Origin: Carnobacterium inhibens subsp. inhibens DSM 13024
GTDB taxonomy: Bacteria; Bacillota; Bacilli; Lactobacillales; Carnobacteriaceae
NCBI RefSeq assembly: GCF_000746825.1
Contig: NZ_JQIV01000006.1
Coordinates: forward strand, 2,408,501 to 2,472,500
Direction: 5' to 3'
Length of the DNA: 64,000 nucleotides
The notes under the pieces are model-generated. The model was given only the letters and a program-made list of their open reading frames with translations, was not told where the DNA came from and did no database searches. Position 1 is the stretch's first letter; each line of letters opens with the position of its first letter. The position numbers and the translations under genes were made by a program. Positions 38,194 to 46,655 of this stretch are shown here, one piece after another.

Positions 38194-38541
38194 TTATTTC
38201 ATACTTTTTGTTACACCTTCGATATCCGTCGTTAATTTTTCAGTATGTTCTTGAATACGGCGCATGCGAGGTTCAGCTTCATATGAAAAATCATCTACCG
38301 ATTCTTTCACATCTTGTGTGAATTCTTCAGCTAATGTTTTCCCCTCATTAGTCAACTGTGAAATTGCAGCTTTTAAGTCATTGACACTTTTTGAAACATC
38401 ATTAACAAGAACTGTTGTGTCATCAACATAAGTTTTTAATACAGTTCTATTTTCTTTACCCGTACGTGGAGATTTAAGTAAACCATAGATTCCTCCAGCA
38501 ACAGCACCTAAAGCTAGGCCATTCATAAAGTGTTTAGACAT
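38194..38541 (-). CDS. YtxH-family small membrane protein
   Basis: A 115-residue protein with an N-terminal glycine-rich hydrophobic segment (NGLALGAVAGGIYGLLKSPRTGKENR), which is the YtxH signature, followed by a long amphipathic helical region. Family members are linked to stress or envelope but have no established reaction. The start ATG shares its A with the TAA stop of the upstream HIT gene, and GGAGGAA precedes it, so translation is coupled. Confidence 0.8.
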   Translation of the reverse strand: MSKHFMNGLALGAVAGGIYGLLKSPRTGKENRTVLKTYVDDTTVLVNDVSKSVNDLKAAISQLTNEGKTLAEEFTQDVKESVDDFSYEAEPRMRRIQEHTEKLTTDIEGVTKSMK

Positions 38542-38972
38542 TAGTATTCCTCCATTTTACTTTTTATTGTTAAAGCTATGCTATCCAATTCTTCGGGCGT
38601 AAAACTTTCAGAATGATCGCCGAAATAAATAGAAAAATCATCTTGCTCATCATAACGTGGCAAGATATGTATATGAGAATGAAAAACAGACTGATAAGCA
38701 ATTGTCCCGTTATTATTTATAATGTTCATTCCTTTGATTGCAGGATTTGATTTTTTGATGGCATGTGCAATTTTTGGGATTTTACTGCCAATAGTAGCTG
38801 CTAAAGTTTCATCTAATTCAAAAATATCTGCCACATGTGTTTTAGGAACGACTAAAGTATGTCCAGGTGTGACTTGAGTAAGATCTAAAAAAGCCACTAC
38901 ATCATCATCTTCATAGACTTTTCTACTTGGTATTTCATCATTGATTATTTTGCAAAAAATACAGTCTGTCAT
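38541..38972 (-). CDS. hit: HIT family nucleotide-binding protein
   Basis: A 143-residue HIT (histidine triad) protein: DCIFCKIINDEIPSRKVYEDD at the start with the zinc-type CxxC, VVPKTHVADIFEL, and the catalytic triad motif HSHIHILPRY. Members hydrolyse adenosine phosphoramidates or dinucleotides. It is divergently placed from ecsA, the conserved hit/ecs arrangement. Confidence 0.93.
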   Translation of the reverse strand: MTDCIFCKIINDEIPSRKVYEDDDVVAFLDLTQVTPGHTLVVPKTHVADIFELDETLAATIGSKIPKIAHAIKKSNPAIKGMNIINNNGTIAYQSVFHSHIHILPRYDEQDDFSIYFGDHSESFTPEELDSIALTIKSKMEEY

Positions 38973-39127
38973 TTTAGTATCCTTCTTTCTACAACAAAAT
39001 TTTTATATATCTATATAAGTTGCAATGAATATAGAAATAGGTTCTCTTATTTACTAAATGTATCATAAAAGACCGAGAAAGTGAAACGGTAACACATGTA
39101 AAAGGAAAAGATTCTCTTGCTTTCTTA

Positions 39128-39136
39128 TGGTACAAT
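39128..39136 (+). promoter_or_regulatory. Extended -10 promoter for ecsAB
   Basis: TGGTACAAT matches TGnTATAAT with one mismatch; it lies 37 bases before ecsA. Confidence 0.45.
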
Positions 39137-39172
39137 AACTACATTAGCTTGTATAGAAGGGACTAAATAATT

Positions 39173-39910
39173 ATGAGTTTAACGGTATCACATGTAACAG
39201 GAGGCTATAGCCAAATCCCTGTGTTAAAAGATGTATCCTTTGAAGTAGGAGATGGAAAATTAATTGGTTTGATCGGCTTAAATGGTGCCGGAAAGAGTAC
39301 CACAATAAAGCATATCATCGGCCTGTTGCAATCTCAAAAAGGTGAAATCAGTATAGATGGTCTGACTTTAAAGAAAGATAAAGAACAGTATCGTAAAAAA
39401 TTTGGCTTTATCCCTGAAACGCCTGTTTTATATGAAGAACTTACTTTAAAAGAACATATTGAAATTACAGCAATGGCTTACGATATACCCATAGACATTG
39501 CTTTTGAACGTGCAGATAAATTATTAAAAAGGTTCAGACTTGAAAATAAATTAGAATGGTTTCCAGCTAATTTTTCAAAAGGAATGAAACAAAAAGTTAT
39601 GATTCTTTGTGCATTCTTAGTAGAGCCAAGTTTATATATAATAGATGAACCTTTTTTAGGTTTAGATCCATTAGCCATTAATGCTTTATTAGAATTAATG
39701 GGAGAAATGAAAAAACAAGGTGCTTCTATTTTAATGTCTACTCATATATTAGCTACTGCTGAAAGACAATGTGATGGATTTATTTTATTGCATGAAGGTA
39801 CAGTAAAAGCTGAAGGAACATTGGAAGATTTACGTACAACATTCAATATGCCGAATGCAACTTTAGATGAGATGTATATTCAACTAACAAAAGAAGAGGA
39901 TAGTAAATGA
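39173..39910 (+). CDS. ecsA: ABC transporter ATP-binding protein EcsA
   Basis: A 245-residue ABC ATPase: Walker A GLNGAGKSTTIKHI near residue 35, Q-loop FIPETPVLYEELT, signature FSKGMKQKV, Walker B LYIIDEPFLGLDP, and H-loop STHIL. EcsAB in Bacillus is needed for normal protein secretion and regulated intramembrane proteolysis; its substrate is not settled. The stop codon overlaps the ecsB start (ATGA). Confidence 0.93.
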   Translation: MSLTVSHVTGGYSQIPVLKDVSFEVGDGKLIGLIGLNGAGKSTTIKHIIGLLQSQKGEISIDGLTLKKDKEQYRKKFGFIPETPVLYEELTLKEHIEITAMAYDIPIDIAFERADKLLKRFRLENKLEWFPANFSKGMKQKVMILCAFLVEPSLYIIDEPFLGLDPLAINALLELMGEMKKQGASILMSTHILATAERQCDGFILLHEGTVKAEGTLEDLRTTFNMPNATLDEMYIQLTKEEDSK

Positions 39911-41133
39911 TGACAGAAATTTGGAAGCAGCGAGTTAGACACCATCAAAAAAGAATGATGAAGTACCTAAAGTATATTTTTAATGATCATTTTGTCATTG
40001 TTTGTTTGTTTTTAGTTGGAGCAATGGGGTATGCATATTCAAATTATCTTAAAACAATAGCTGGATATGACTTGAAAAGTAAGTTGATAGGGGTAGTGGT
40101 TTTTACAGTTGTATTAAATATAGGAAAACTAGCTACGCTTATCCAACCTGCTGACGCTGTATTTATGCTGCCAAAAGAAAAAGCAATGGAAGGTTATTTT
40201 AAACAAGCAAAACGACGCAGTTTAGGATTGCCAGTCTTTATTATTGTATTAACAGTGGGAGTATTGATGCCGTTGCTCGTTGCTTCAGCTGGTTTTGCTT
40301 TTTCTGATACCCTTTATTTTATTATTACGTTAGTCATTCTAAAAGAACTAGAACTTACTAATCAGGTATCAAATTTGAAAATAAAAGAAGCAAAGGAATG
40401 GAGAAAAATAAAGGCTTTTTCCTTCATTTTTTTTCTACTAATTAATAGTCTTGCTCTTTTTGTTAACCCAATAATTGGACTATTAGGAGCTGTCATTCTA
40501 ACTATTTGCCATAAAAATTGGTTGAGTCGAAAAGACGATTCGTTAACTTATCAATGGGAAAAAATGATTGATAACGAGACAAATCGAATGAAGACTATAT
40601 ATAAATTTATTAACTTATTTACAGATATACCAGCTTTAAAAGGTGCAGTCAAAAGAAGAGCTTACTTAGATATTTTCTTGAAAAGCATTAAGAAAGAGAC
40701 GAACAATGTATTTTATTACCTATTTGCCCGAGCATTTTTAAGAGGAACAGAGTACAGTGGATTATATGTACGTTTAACGATTATAGCCATGCTGCTTAGT
40801 GGTCTAGGAAATTCCTTTATTTTAAGTATCTTCCTAATAATAGTGTTTTTGTATTTAACGGGTTTTCAATTATTGCCGCTATATTTTCATTTTGATAATT
40901 TATCATTAAATCTATTGTATCCTGTAAAACAGATAAATAAGGTTCAGGCATTAAAGAGACTTCTATTTAAACTAATGGCTATTGAAGGTTTATTGATTAT
41001 TTTAGTGTCTATTAGACACTTGTCTTTAATGGAGATTGGTATGTTGATCATGATTGTTGGGGTATTTGATTTAAGTTTTTGTTCATTGTATTTGCCTATT
41101 CGAATAAATAAAATGCTTAAAATACATCGATAA
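39907..41133 (+). CDS. ecsB: ABC transporter permease EcsB
   Basis: A 408-residue membrane protein with about six or more hydrophobic segments (for example FVIVCLFLVGAMGYAYSNYL near 30, LPVFIIVLTVGVLMPLLVASAGF near 110). It begins HHQKRMMKYLKYIFNDHF, the EcsB start. ATG 39907 overlaps the ecsA stop; a second ATG at 39910 is equally possible. It forms the membrane half of the EcsAB transporter. No terminator is obvious before dat. Confidence 0.9.
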   Translation: MMTEIWKQRVRHHQKRMMKYLKYIFNDHFVIVCLFLVGAMGYAYSNYLKTIAGYDLKSKLIGVVVFTVVLNIGKLATLIQPADAVFMLPKEKAMEGYFKQAKRRSLGLPVFIIVLTVGVLMPLLVASAGFAFSDTLYFIITLVILKELELTNQVSNLKIKEAKEWRKIKAFSFIFFLLINSLALFVNPIIGLLGAVILTICHKNWLSRKDDSLTYQWEKMIDNETNRMKTIYKFINLFTDIPALKGAVKRRAYLDIFLKSIKKETNNVFYYLFARAFLRGTEYSGLYVRLTIIAMLLSGLGNSFILSIFLIIVFLYLTGFQLLPLYFHFDNLSLNLLYPVKQINKVQALKRLLFKLMAIEGLLIILVSIRHLSLMEIGMLIMIVGVFDLSFCSLYLPIRINKMLKIHR

Positions 41134-41238
41134 TTGAAAAAAATTTAAATAGTTGTCATTTAAGAATGCAGAAGTTGTATTTTTTTGATATGATAGAAAA
41201 AATTTGATTCTTATCGTTACAAGAAAGAGGTTGGGAAA

Positions 41239-42099
41239 ATGAAAGTAATTTGGAATGATGAAATCGTTGAACGCAGTGAAGTTAAAATTGATATGGAAGA
41301 TAGAGGATACCAGTTTGCAGATGGGATTTATGATGTTGTCCGGGCTTATAATGGTAAGTTTTTTACTTTAAATGAACACGTAGATCGTTTATTTTCTAGT
41401 GCTGAAAAAATTGAATTGCGTTTACCTTTTACTAAAGAGAAACTAAAAGAAATGTTAAGTGAATTGATTAAAATAAATAATATTGATACTGGAAATGTCT
41501 ATATGCAAGTAACAAGAGGCATTGGGATACCAAGAAATCACCCATATCCTGATCCAGAAGAAGTATCACCAGTTTTTACAGCTACCACTACTATTGTTGC
41601 GCGTGATCAGGAAAAAATGGATCGAGGAATGTCAGCTTTAATTGTTCCTGATTTACGTTGGCTAAGATGCGACATCAAATCTATTAGTTTGCTTGGTAAC
41701 ATTATGGCTAAGCATGAGGCTCATAAAAAAGGTGCAGATGAAGCAATTCTTCATCGAGAGGGTATAGTTACGGAATGCTCATCTTCAAACGTATGGATGA
41801 TAAAAAACGATACGATCTATACTCATCCAGATGGCAATCTTGTTTTACCGGGTATTACTAAATTAGTTTTATTAAGAGTTGCTCAAAATGCAGGATTATC
41901 AGTTAAAGAAGAAGCTTTTACATTAGAAGATTTAAAAAAATCAGATGAAGTATTCGCATCAAGTACAACTATGGAAGCTATGCCGATAACATCTATAGAT
42001 GGAAATCCTGTAGGAACAGGTCAGCGGGGCCCAGTAGTTAAAAAACTTCAACAATTATATGTAGATGCTGTAGAAAACGAGTGTGGAAAAGTTAGATAA
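41239..42099 (+). CDS. dat: D-amino acid aminotransferase
   Basis: A 286-residue fold-type IV PLP enzyme interconverting D-alanine and D-glutamate for peptidoglycan precursors. It begins MKVIWNDEIVERSEVKIDMEDRGYQFADGIYDVVR, abridged here as the EDRGYQFADGIYDV motif. The PLP lysine lies in DIKSISLLGNIMAKH. Further motifs are GIVTECSSSNVWMI and PGITKLVLL. The ribosome binding site is AGAGGTTGGG. It has its own terminator. Confidence 0.95.
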   Translation: MKVIWNDEIVERSEVKIDMEDRGYQFADGIYDVVRAYNGKFFTLNEHVDRLFSSAEKIELRLPFTKEKLKEMLSELIKINNIDTGNVYMQVTRGIGIPRNHPYPDPEEVSPVFTATTTIVARDQEKMDRGMSALIVPDLRWLRCDIKSISLLGNIMAKHEAHKKGADEAILHREGIVTECSSSNVWMIKNDTIYTHPDGNLVLPGITKLVLLRVAQNAGLSVKEEAFTLEDLKKSDEVFASSTTMEAMPITSIDGNPVGTGQRGPVVKKLQQLYVDAVENECGKVR

Positions 42100-42109
42100 G
42101 AAAATTCAG

Positions 42110-42146
42110 AAGATTAGTCCGTTTTTTATGTGGCTAATCTTTTTTA
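42110..42146 (+). terminator. Terminator after dat
   Basis: AAGATTAG / CTAATCTT stem with T6. Confidence 0.75.
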
Positions 42147-42317
42147 TACGATCAATAAAGCCTTGTTCGCAAATAGTTGTGGTACGAGTGAGGTTAGTTG
42201 GATAACTTTTAAAGAAATTTTCAATGTATATAGGATAGTTAATTAATTGTAGATGAATGAAGTACTTGAGAGAAGAAATAAAGTAAGCGGATTTGTAGAA
42301 AAAGAACGTATATACGC

Positions 42318-42346
42318 TTGACGTAGAAAGAAATTCTATCTAAAAT
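42318..42346 (+). promoter_or_regulatory. Promoter-like element in the dat-ytmP gap
   Basis: TTGACG, 17 bases, TAAAAT. The predicted start (about 42353) falls inside the 5' arm of the next hairpin, so the element may serve the downstream gene. Confidence 0.4.
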
Positions 42347-42349
42347 AGA

Positions 42350-42397
42350 AAAGGAACAGAAAGATAGATGTCTTTTGTGATATCTGTCCTTTTTTTG
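42350..42397 (+). terminator. Terminator-like hairpin in the dat-ytmP gap
   Basis: AAAGGA-a-CAGA / TCTG-TCCTTT stem (10 bp with a bulged A), 22-base loop, then T7. Confidence 0.6.
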
Positions 42398-42550
42398 TCT
42401 GGCTTTGCGGGTAAGCTAAAAAAAGGTTTTAGTGCTATTGGTTTAACGGGTTTAAACTTTGTCGCTTTTCGAATAAGACTTTACGATCCCGTTTTGCTTT
42501 TCGTATCTGTGTGGAAATGTTTCAGAATATAAAGCAAGGAATGATTGGGT

Positions 42551-43351
42551 ATGGATTTTGAAATAGATTCTGGATGGAAATTGCATCCCGTTGGTGGTGA
42601 CACTGGTCAAGCGTATATGGGTACAAGGGCAGAAGAAAAGCTTTTTTTGAAGCGAAATTCTTCACCTTTTTTAGCTGCACTATCTGTTGAAGGAATCACT
42701 CCAAGACTGATGTGGACAAAGCGTATTGGTAATGGAGATGTACTGACTGCTCAAGAGTGGTTAAATGGAAGAGTACTAACGAAAGAAGAAATGTCCTCGC
42801 CTAAAGTAGCAAAACTCATTAGTCGTATACACAATTCAGCAACCTTAAGAAGCATGCTTGCTCGTGTTGGCGGTGAAGTTGTTACACCGGATCAGTTGAT
42901 TCAAAAATACGAAGAAAAGTTGTCTTTGGATTTACAAAATCATCCTTTACTATCACTTATAATAAAAACACTAAAAACTGAATCAGCAGTAATGAGCAAA
43001 GTTGATACAAAAGTTTGCCATGGAGATATTTATCGAAAAAATTGGCTTTTATCAGACGAAAACCGTCTTTATCTAGTGGATTGGGATTCTGCAATGCTAT
43101 GTGATCCAGCGATGGATCTGAGCATGTTGTTATGCCAATATGTTTCGAAAGAAAACTGGGTGGATTGGTTAGAACATTATGATGCAGAACTAACGGAAGA
43201 ATTAAAAAGTCGGATCATGTGGTATGCTTTAATGAATTATTTAATTCAAACAAAGCAACACCATAAAGAAACTCGCTTCCATGAAATGAATAAAGACATA
43301 CTTATATTACAAAGTCTTTACCAAGGTCAAAATTATTTTTCTAATAAATGA
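42551..43351 (+). CDS. Aminoglycoside phosphotransferase/choline kinase family protein (YtmP-like)
   Basis: A 266-residue kinase-fold protein with the phosphotransferase motifs VCHGDIYRKNWLL and LVDWDSAMLCDPAMDLSML, and an N-terminal GGDTGQAYMG nucleotide loop. The YtmP-type family has no confirmed substrate. ATG 42551 sits 10 bases from AAGGA (42536-42540); TTG 42545 in frame is too close. Position immediately before trmB matches Bacillus ytmP-trmB. Confidence 0.88.
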   Translation: MDFEIDSGWKLHPVGGDTGQAYMGTRAEEKLFLKRNSSPFLAALSVEGITPRLMWTKRIGNGDVLTAQEWLNGRVLTKEEMSSPKVAKLISRIHNSATLRSMLARVGGEVVTPDQLIQKYEEKLSLDLQNHPLLSLIIKTLKTESAVMSKVDTKVCHGDIYRKNWLLSDENRLYLVDWDSAMLCDPAMDLSMLLCQYVSKENWVDWLEHYDAELTEELKSRIMWYALMNYLIQTKQHHKETRFHEMNKDILILQSLYQGQNYFSNK

Positions 43352-43380
43352 TTAAATTTAGTTATTAAGTGTTAACAAAT

Positions 43381-43418
43381 AGAAAAATCCTCTTCCTGTT
43401 TTTGAAGAGGATTTTTCT
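43381..43418. terminator. Strong terminator between the YtmP-like gene and trmB
   Basis: Perfect 15-bp stem AGAAAAATCCTCTTC / GAAGAGGATTTTTCT with an 8-base loop; A/T rich base on both strands. Confidence 0.8.
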
Positions 43419-43470
43419 ATGTAAACCCATGAAAGATATTAGACAAACAAATAGAATGGAGAATCATAAT

Positions 43471-44121
43471 ATGCGTTTAAGAAATAAACCAAATGCACCA
43501 CAAAAAATTGCTGAATATCCTCATTATATACCAGAACAACCTGATAACTGGGTTGGGAAATGGCAAGAAAGATTTGGCAATGATCATCCAATTCAGATTG
43601 AGGTGGGTACAGGTAAAGGTCGTTTTATTACTGAAATGGCAAAATTACATCCGGAAATCAATTATATTGGCATTGAACTTCAAATGAGCGTTATTGTTGT
43701 AGCTTTAGATAGGTTGATAGAAGAAAATTTACCTAATCTACAATTACTTCATGTTAATGGAGGATCAATTACGCAATATTTTGCAGAAGGAGAAGTTGAT
43801 CAAGTATACTTGAATTTCTCTGATCCATGGCCAAAAAAACGTCACGAAAAAAGACGATTGACTTATAAGAGCTTTTTAGAAAGTTATGAGAAAGTGCTTG
43901 TCCCTGAAGGAGAAATTCATTTTAAAACAGATAACCAAGGATTGTTCGAATATTCATTATCAAGTTTTTCAAAATACGGAATGACACTTGAACAAGTTTG
44001 GCTAAATTTACATGAAAGTGATTTTGAAGGGAATGTAATGACAGAGTATGAAGAGAAATTTTCTTCACGTGGTAGTCGCATTTATCGAGTAGTTGCTAAA
44101 TTTCCAAAACGAAAAAAATAA
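43471..44121 (+). CDS. trmB: tRNA (guanine-N7)-methyltransferase
   Basis: TrmB makes m7G46 in tRNA variable loops. The 216-residue product begins [17 protein letters not shown], the usual start, and contains the SAM motif [22 protein letters not shown] and the signature [18 protein letters not shown]. An open frame extends upstream to 43369 but runs through the terminator hairpin at 43381, so it is not coding. ATG 43471 is preceded by ATGGAGAA. Confidence 0.95.
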   Translation: MRLRNKPNAPQKIAEYPHYIPEQPDNWVGKWQERFGNDHPIQIEVGTGKGRFITEMAKLHPEINYIGIELQMSVIVVALDRLIEENLPNLQLLHVNGGSITQYFAEGEVDQVYLNFSDPWPKKRHEKRRLTYKSFLESYEKVLVPEGEIHFKTDNQGLFEYSLSSFSKYGMTLEQVWLNLHESDFEGNVMTEYEEKFSSRGSRIYRVVAKFPKRKK

Positions 44122-44166
44122 AAAAAAGCTTTAAAACAAGATGTTGTCTTGTTTTAAAGCTTTTTT
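44121..44166. terminator. Bidirectional terminator between trmB and the PepSY-like gene
   Basis: Long stem AAAAAGCTTTAAAACAAGA / TCTTGTTTTAAAGCTTTTT with a very small loop; serves two convergent genes. Confidence 0.85.
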
Positions 44167-44189
44167 CATCTGAAAAACTTGTTGGAAAA

Positions 44190-44534
44190 TTAGAGACGAT
44201 ACAAATCTAAGATACTTCCAGTATAAGCATCTGCTATAAATTCATACTGAACCAATTGATTTTCTTCGATTCTTGAAATTCCTCCGTAATAGACATCTGT
44301 TTTAAGAGCAAATTTTTGTAAAGGAACTTTTTGTAATTCAATCCAAGAGCCTTCTATAGAACCTTCTTTTAAAAATACTTTTTTGACGTGTTTTAAAATG
44401 GTGTCTCCTTGAATAGCTTTTTTTTCAGCTATCAGTTTGTGTAGAAAATAGCCGCAAGTTAATCCAGCACCGAGAAGTAAGCCACCAGCTAAGATATATG
44501 GTGTTGTATCTTTAGTTTTACCTTTACCTACCAT
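44190..44534 (-). CDS. Small membrane-anchored PepSY-like protein
   Basis: A 114-residue protein with an N-terminal anchor (YILAGGLLLGAGLTCGYFL, about 13-31) and a C-terminal segment ending YEFIADAYTGSILDLYRL. The last part resembles the PepSY motif (aromatic, D-x-x-TG-x-I). It probably faces the outside of the cell. I do not recognise a named family with certainty and no function can be given. It is divergent from the M42 peptidase gene, a common neighbour arrangement in lactic acid bacteria. Confidence 0.7.
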   Translation of the reverse strand: MVGKGKTKDTTPYILAGGLLLGAGLTCGYFLHKLIAEKKAIQGDTILKHVKKVFLKEGSIEGSWIELQKVPLQKFALKTDVYYGGISRIEENQLVQYEFIADAYTGSILDLYRL

Positions 44535-44610
44535 GTAATAAACGCCCCATTCTAATATTGTTTTTTTCTAGTATACCATTTTTAAAAATAAATGAAATTA
44601 AAGCATTCTT

Positions 44611-44639
44611 CTTAAAATCAGCTTAATTTAAGGTATAAT
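44611..44639 (+). promoter_or_regulatory. Promoter for the M42 peptidase gene
   Basis: CTTAAA (weak -35, 44611-44616), 17 bases, TATAAT (44634-44639). Confidence 0.5.
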
Positions 44640-44706
44640 AGATTAATAAAGTTAATAAGGGGGATAGATCACATAGTTGTAAAGAAAAACTTATGTGAAA
44701 ACAGTG

Positions 44707-45786
44707 ATGGAAGAAAAAACATTTGAATTAATAAAAAAATTAACTGAAGCTCAAGGAACAAGTGGATTTGAGCATCGTATACGTGAAATTATGCGTAAAG
44801 AAATGACACCTTTAGTAGATGAAGTTCAACAAGACGGTCTTGGCGGAATTTTTGGGATTCGAAAAAGCAAAGCTGAAAATGCACCAAAAATTATGGTTGC
44901 AGCTCACATGGATGAAGTTGGTTTTATGGTAGCAAGCATTTCGAAACAAGGGTTATTTAGAGTAGTTCCCTTAGGCGGATGGAATCCATATGTTGTATCT
45001 GCACAACGCTTTACGCTTCAAACAGCTAAAGGAGACTATCCGTGTGTGTCTTCATCGGTTCCACCTCATTTATTAAGAGGCAAAGACGGTAGTGGCAGTA
45101 AATTAGATATTGCAGATATTTTATTTGATGCTGGTTTTGATTCTAAAGAAGAAGCTGAAGCATTTGGTGTTCGTCCAGGAGACGCCATTGTTCCATTAGT
45201 GGAAACAATAAAAATGGCAAATGGCAAGAAAATCTTAAGCAAAGCTTGGGATAATCGTTATGGTACGACAGTTGTTCTTGAAGCTTTAAAAGAATTACAA
45301 GGCGAAGAATTGCCAAATACACTGATTGCTGGAGCTAACGTTCAAGAAGAAGTTGGTTTACGTGGAGCAAAAGGTGCTGTTCATCAATTCAAACCAGATT
45401 TATTTTTTGCAGTAGATTGTTCACCGGCTGATGATTTAACTGGTGATAAAAGTAAGTTTGGTCACTTGGGCGAAGGATTCTTATTGAGAATCCAAGATCC
45501 GGGTATGATTACATTAAAAGGAATGCGTGAGTTTTTATTAGATACAGCTGAAACTCATAATATCCCATATCAATACTTTGTTTCTAAAGGTGGAACAGAT
45601 GCTGGTGCAGCTCATCAAATGAATAATGGTGTACCAAGTGCGGTTATTGGCGTTTGTGCTCGTTATATCCATACACATCAAACCGTATTTCATATTGACG
45701 ACTATGCTGCAGCAAAAGAAATGGTTTTACAAATTGCGCGTACGTTAGACCGCAGTACTTTTGAAACCATTATGAAAAATAATTAG
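44707..45786 (+). CDS. pepA: M42 family glutamyl-type aminopeptidase
   Basis: A co-catalytic metallo-aminopeptidase of the PepA/FrvX group, about 359 residues from ATG 44707. Metal and catalytic motifs are AAHMDEVGFMV, KAWDNRYGTTV, QEEVGLRGAKGA, VDCSPADD and HTHQTVFHIDD. In lactic acid bacteria it trims N-terminal acidic residues from peptides. The start is uncertain: GTG 44695 and GTG 44704 are in frame. The only good purine-rich site, AAGGGGGA near 44658-44665, lies about 40 bases upstream, with a 7-bp inverted repeat (44669-44675 / 44692-44698) in between. Confidence 0.9.
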   Translation: MEEKTFELIKKLTEAQGTSGFEHRIREIMRKEMTPLVDEVQQDGLGGIFGIRKSKAENAPKIMVAAHMDEVGFMVASISKQGLFRVVPLGGWNPYVVSAQRFTLQTAKGDYPCVSSSVPPHLLRGKDGSGSKLDIADILFDAGFDSKEEAEAFGVRPGDAIVPLVETIKMANGKKILSKAWDNRYGTTVVLEALKELQGEELPNTLIAGANVQEEVGLRGAKGAVHQFKPDLFFAVDCSPADDLTGDKSKFGHLGEGFLLRIQDPGMITLKGMREFLLDTAETHNIPYQYFVSKGGTDAGAAHQMNNGVPSAVIGVCARYIHTHQTVFHIDDYAAAKEMVLQIARTLDRSTFETIMKNN

Positions 45787-45809
45787 TTGAAATAGGGAGG
45801 AGAAAGAAA

Positions 45810-46127
45810 ATGGAGTTATTAAATACAGTAGAAGAATTTTATATAATGGTGAAAGAAAGTAAACGAAAAACGGTCTTTTTCTTTACAGCTGATTGGTGTG
45901 GAGATTGTCAATTTATCAAACCAGTTATGCCTGAAATTATTGAAAATCATCCTGAAATTGATTTTGTGGAAGTAGATCGAGATAAATACATTGATCTATG
46001 CGGTGAATTATCTATTTTTGGAATCCCTAGTTTTGTGGCATTCGAAAACGGAGAAGAAACTGGACGGTTTGTAAGCAAAGACCGTAAAACAAAAGAAGAA
46101 ATAGAACAGTTTATATCAACCATTTAA
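45810..46127 (+). CDS. ytpP: Thioredoxin-like protein (YtpP family)
   Basis: A 105-residue thioredoxin-fold protein. The active site reads FFTADWCGDCQFIKPVMPEI, that is WCGDC rather than the classic WCGPC, and the cis-proline is in FGIPSFVAFENG. Probably a cytoplasmic disulfide or bacillithiol-related reductase; the exact role is unknown. The ribosome binding site is AGGGAGGAG. Tightly followed by the universal stress gene. Confidence 0.9.
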   Translation: MELLNTVEEFYIMVKESKRKTVFFFTADWCGDCQFIKPVMPEIIENHPEIDFVEVDRDKYIDLCGELSIFGIPSFVAFENGEETGRFVSKDRKTKEEIEQFISTI

Positions 46128-46160
46128 ATCAAAACTAAATGAGTAAGAGGAGATGTTATA

Positions 46161-46655
46161 ATGCTAGATACACAACAATATCAAGGTATACTTATTGCAA
46201 TAGATGGAAGTGAATCTTCAGAAAATGCGCTTAATAAGGCTATTAAAATTGCAGAAAGAAATCACGCTGAATTGATTATTGCTCATGTCTTTGATGTAAA
46301 CTCTTATGCTTTAGGAATGATTGATACTGCGGGAATAAACACTTTGGATGCTACTGGAATTGATGTTGATAAGGAAAGAATGAAAAAACTTTTAGAAGAA
46401 TATAAATTAAAAGCTAAAGAACATGGTATTGAAAAAGTTCAAGCAATCATGGCACAAGGAACACCAAAAATAACTTTAGCAGAAGGTATCCCTAAAGACT
46501 ATCAGGTTGATTTAATCGTGGTGGGACAAACGGGTATGAATGCTGTTGAACGATGGATGATGGGGAGTGTGAGTGAGTATATTATTCGCAATGCTCCTTG
46601 TGATGTTCTAGTTGTACGAAATAAAAAACAAGATAAGGAAGTTGAAAATGATTAG
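46161..46655 (+). CDS. Universal stress protein (UspA family)
   Basis: A 164-residue UspA-fold protein starting YQGILIAIDGSESSENALNK with the C-terminal ATP-binding signature VVGQTGMNAVERWMMGSVSEYI then NAPCDVLVVR, so it is the nucleotide-binding type. Its last codons overlap the start of ytpR. The specific stress is not inferable. Confidence 0.92.
   Translation: MLDTQQYQGILIAIDGSESSENALNKAIKIAERNHAELIIAHVFDVNSYALGMIDTAGINTLDATGIDVDKERMKKLLEEYKLKAKEHGIEKVQAIMAQGTPKITLAEGIPKDYQVDLIVVGQTGMNAVERWMMGSVSEYIIRNAPCDVLVVRNKKQDKEVEND

Larger units (their letters stand above)
42147..42550. other. Intergenic region dat - YtmP-like gene
   Basis: About 400 bases. It holds a good promoter-like pair (42318-42346), directly followed by a terminator-like hairpin (42350-42397). 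After that, 42400-42540 has a minus-strand frame with protein-like composition (for example TKFKPVKPIALKPFFSLPAK), interrupted by one stop and lacking a clear start. It may be a decayed gene or an extragenic repeat element. I cannot decide from one copy. Confidence 0.4.

Noticed and set aside
43369-43470. N-terminal extension of trmB
   Set aside because: The open frame upstream of 43471 runs through a perfect terminator hairpin and lacks a ribosome binding site; TrmB length fits the later start.
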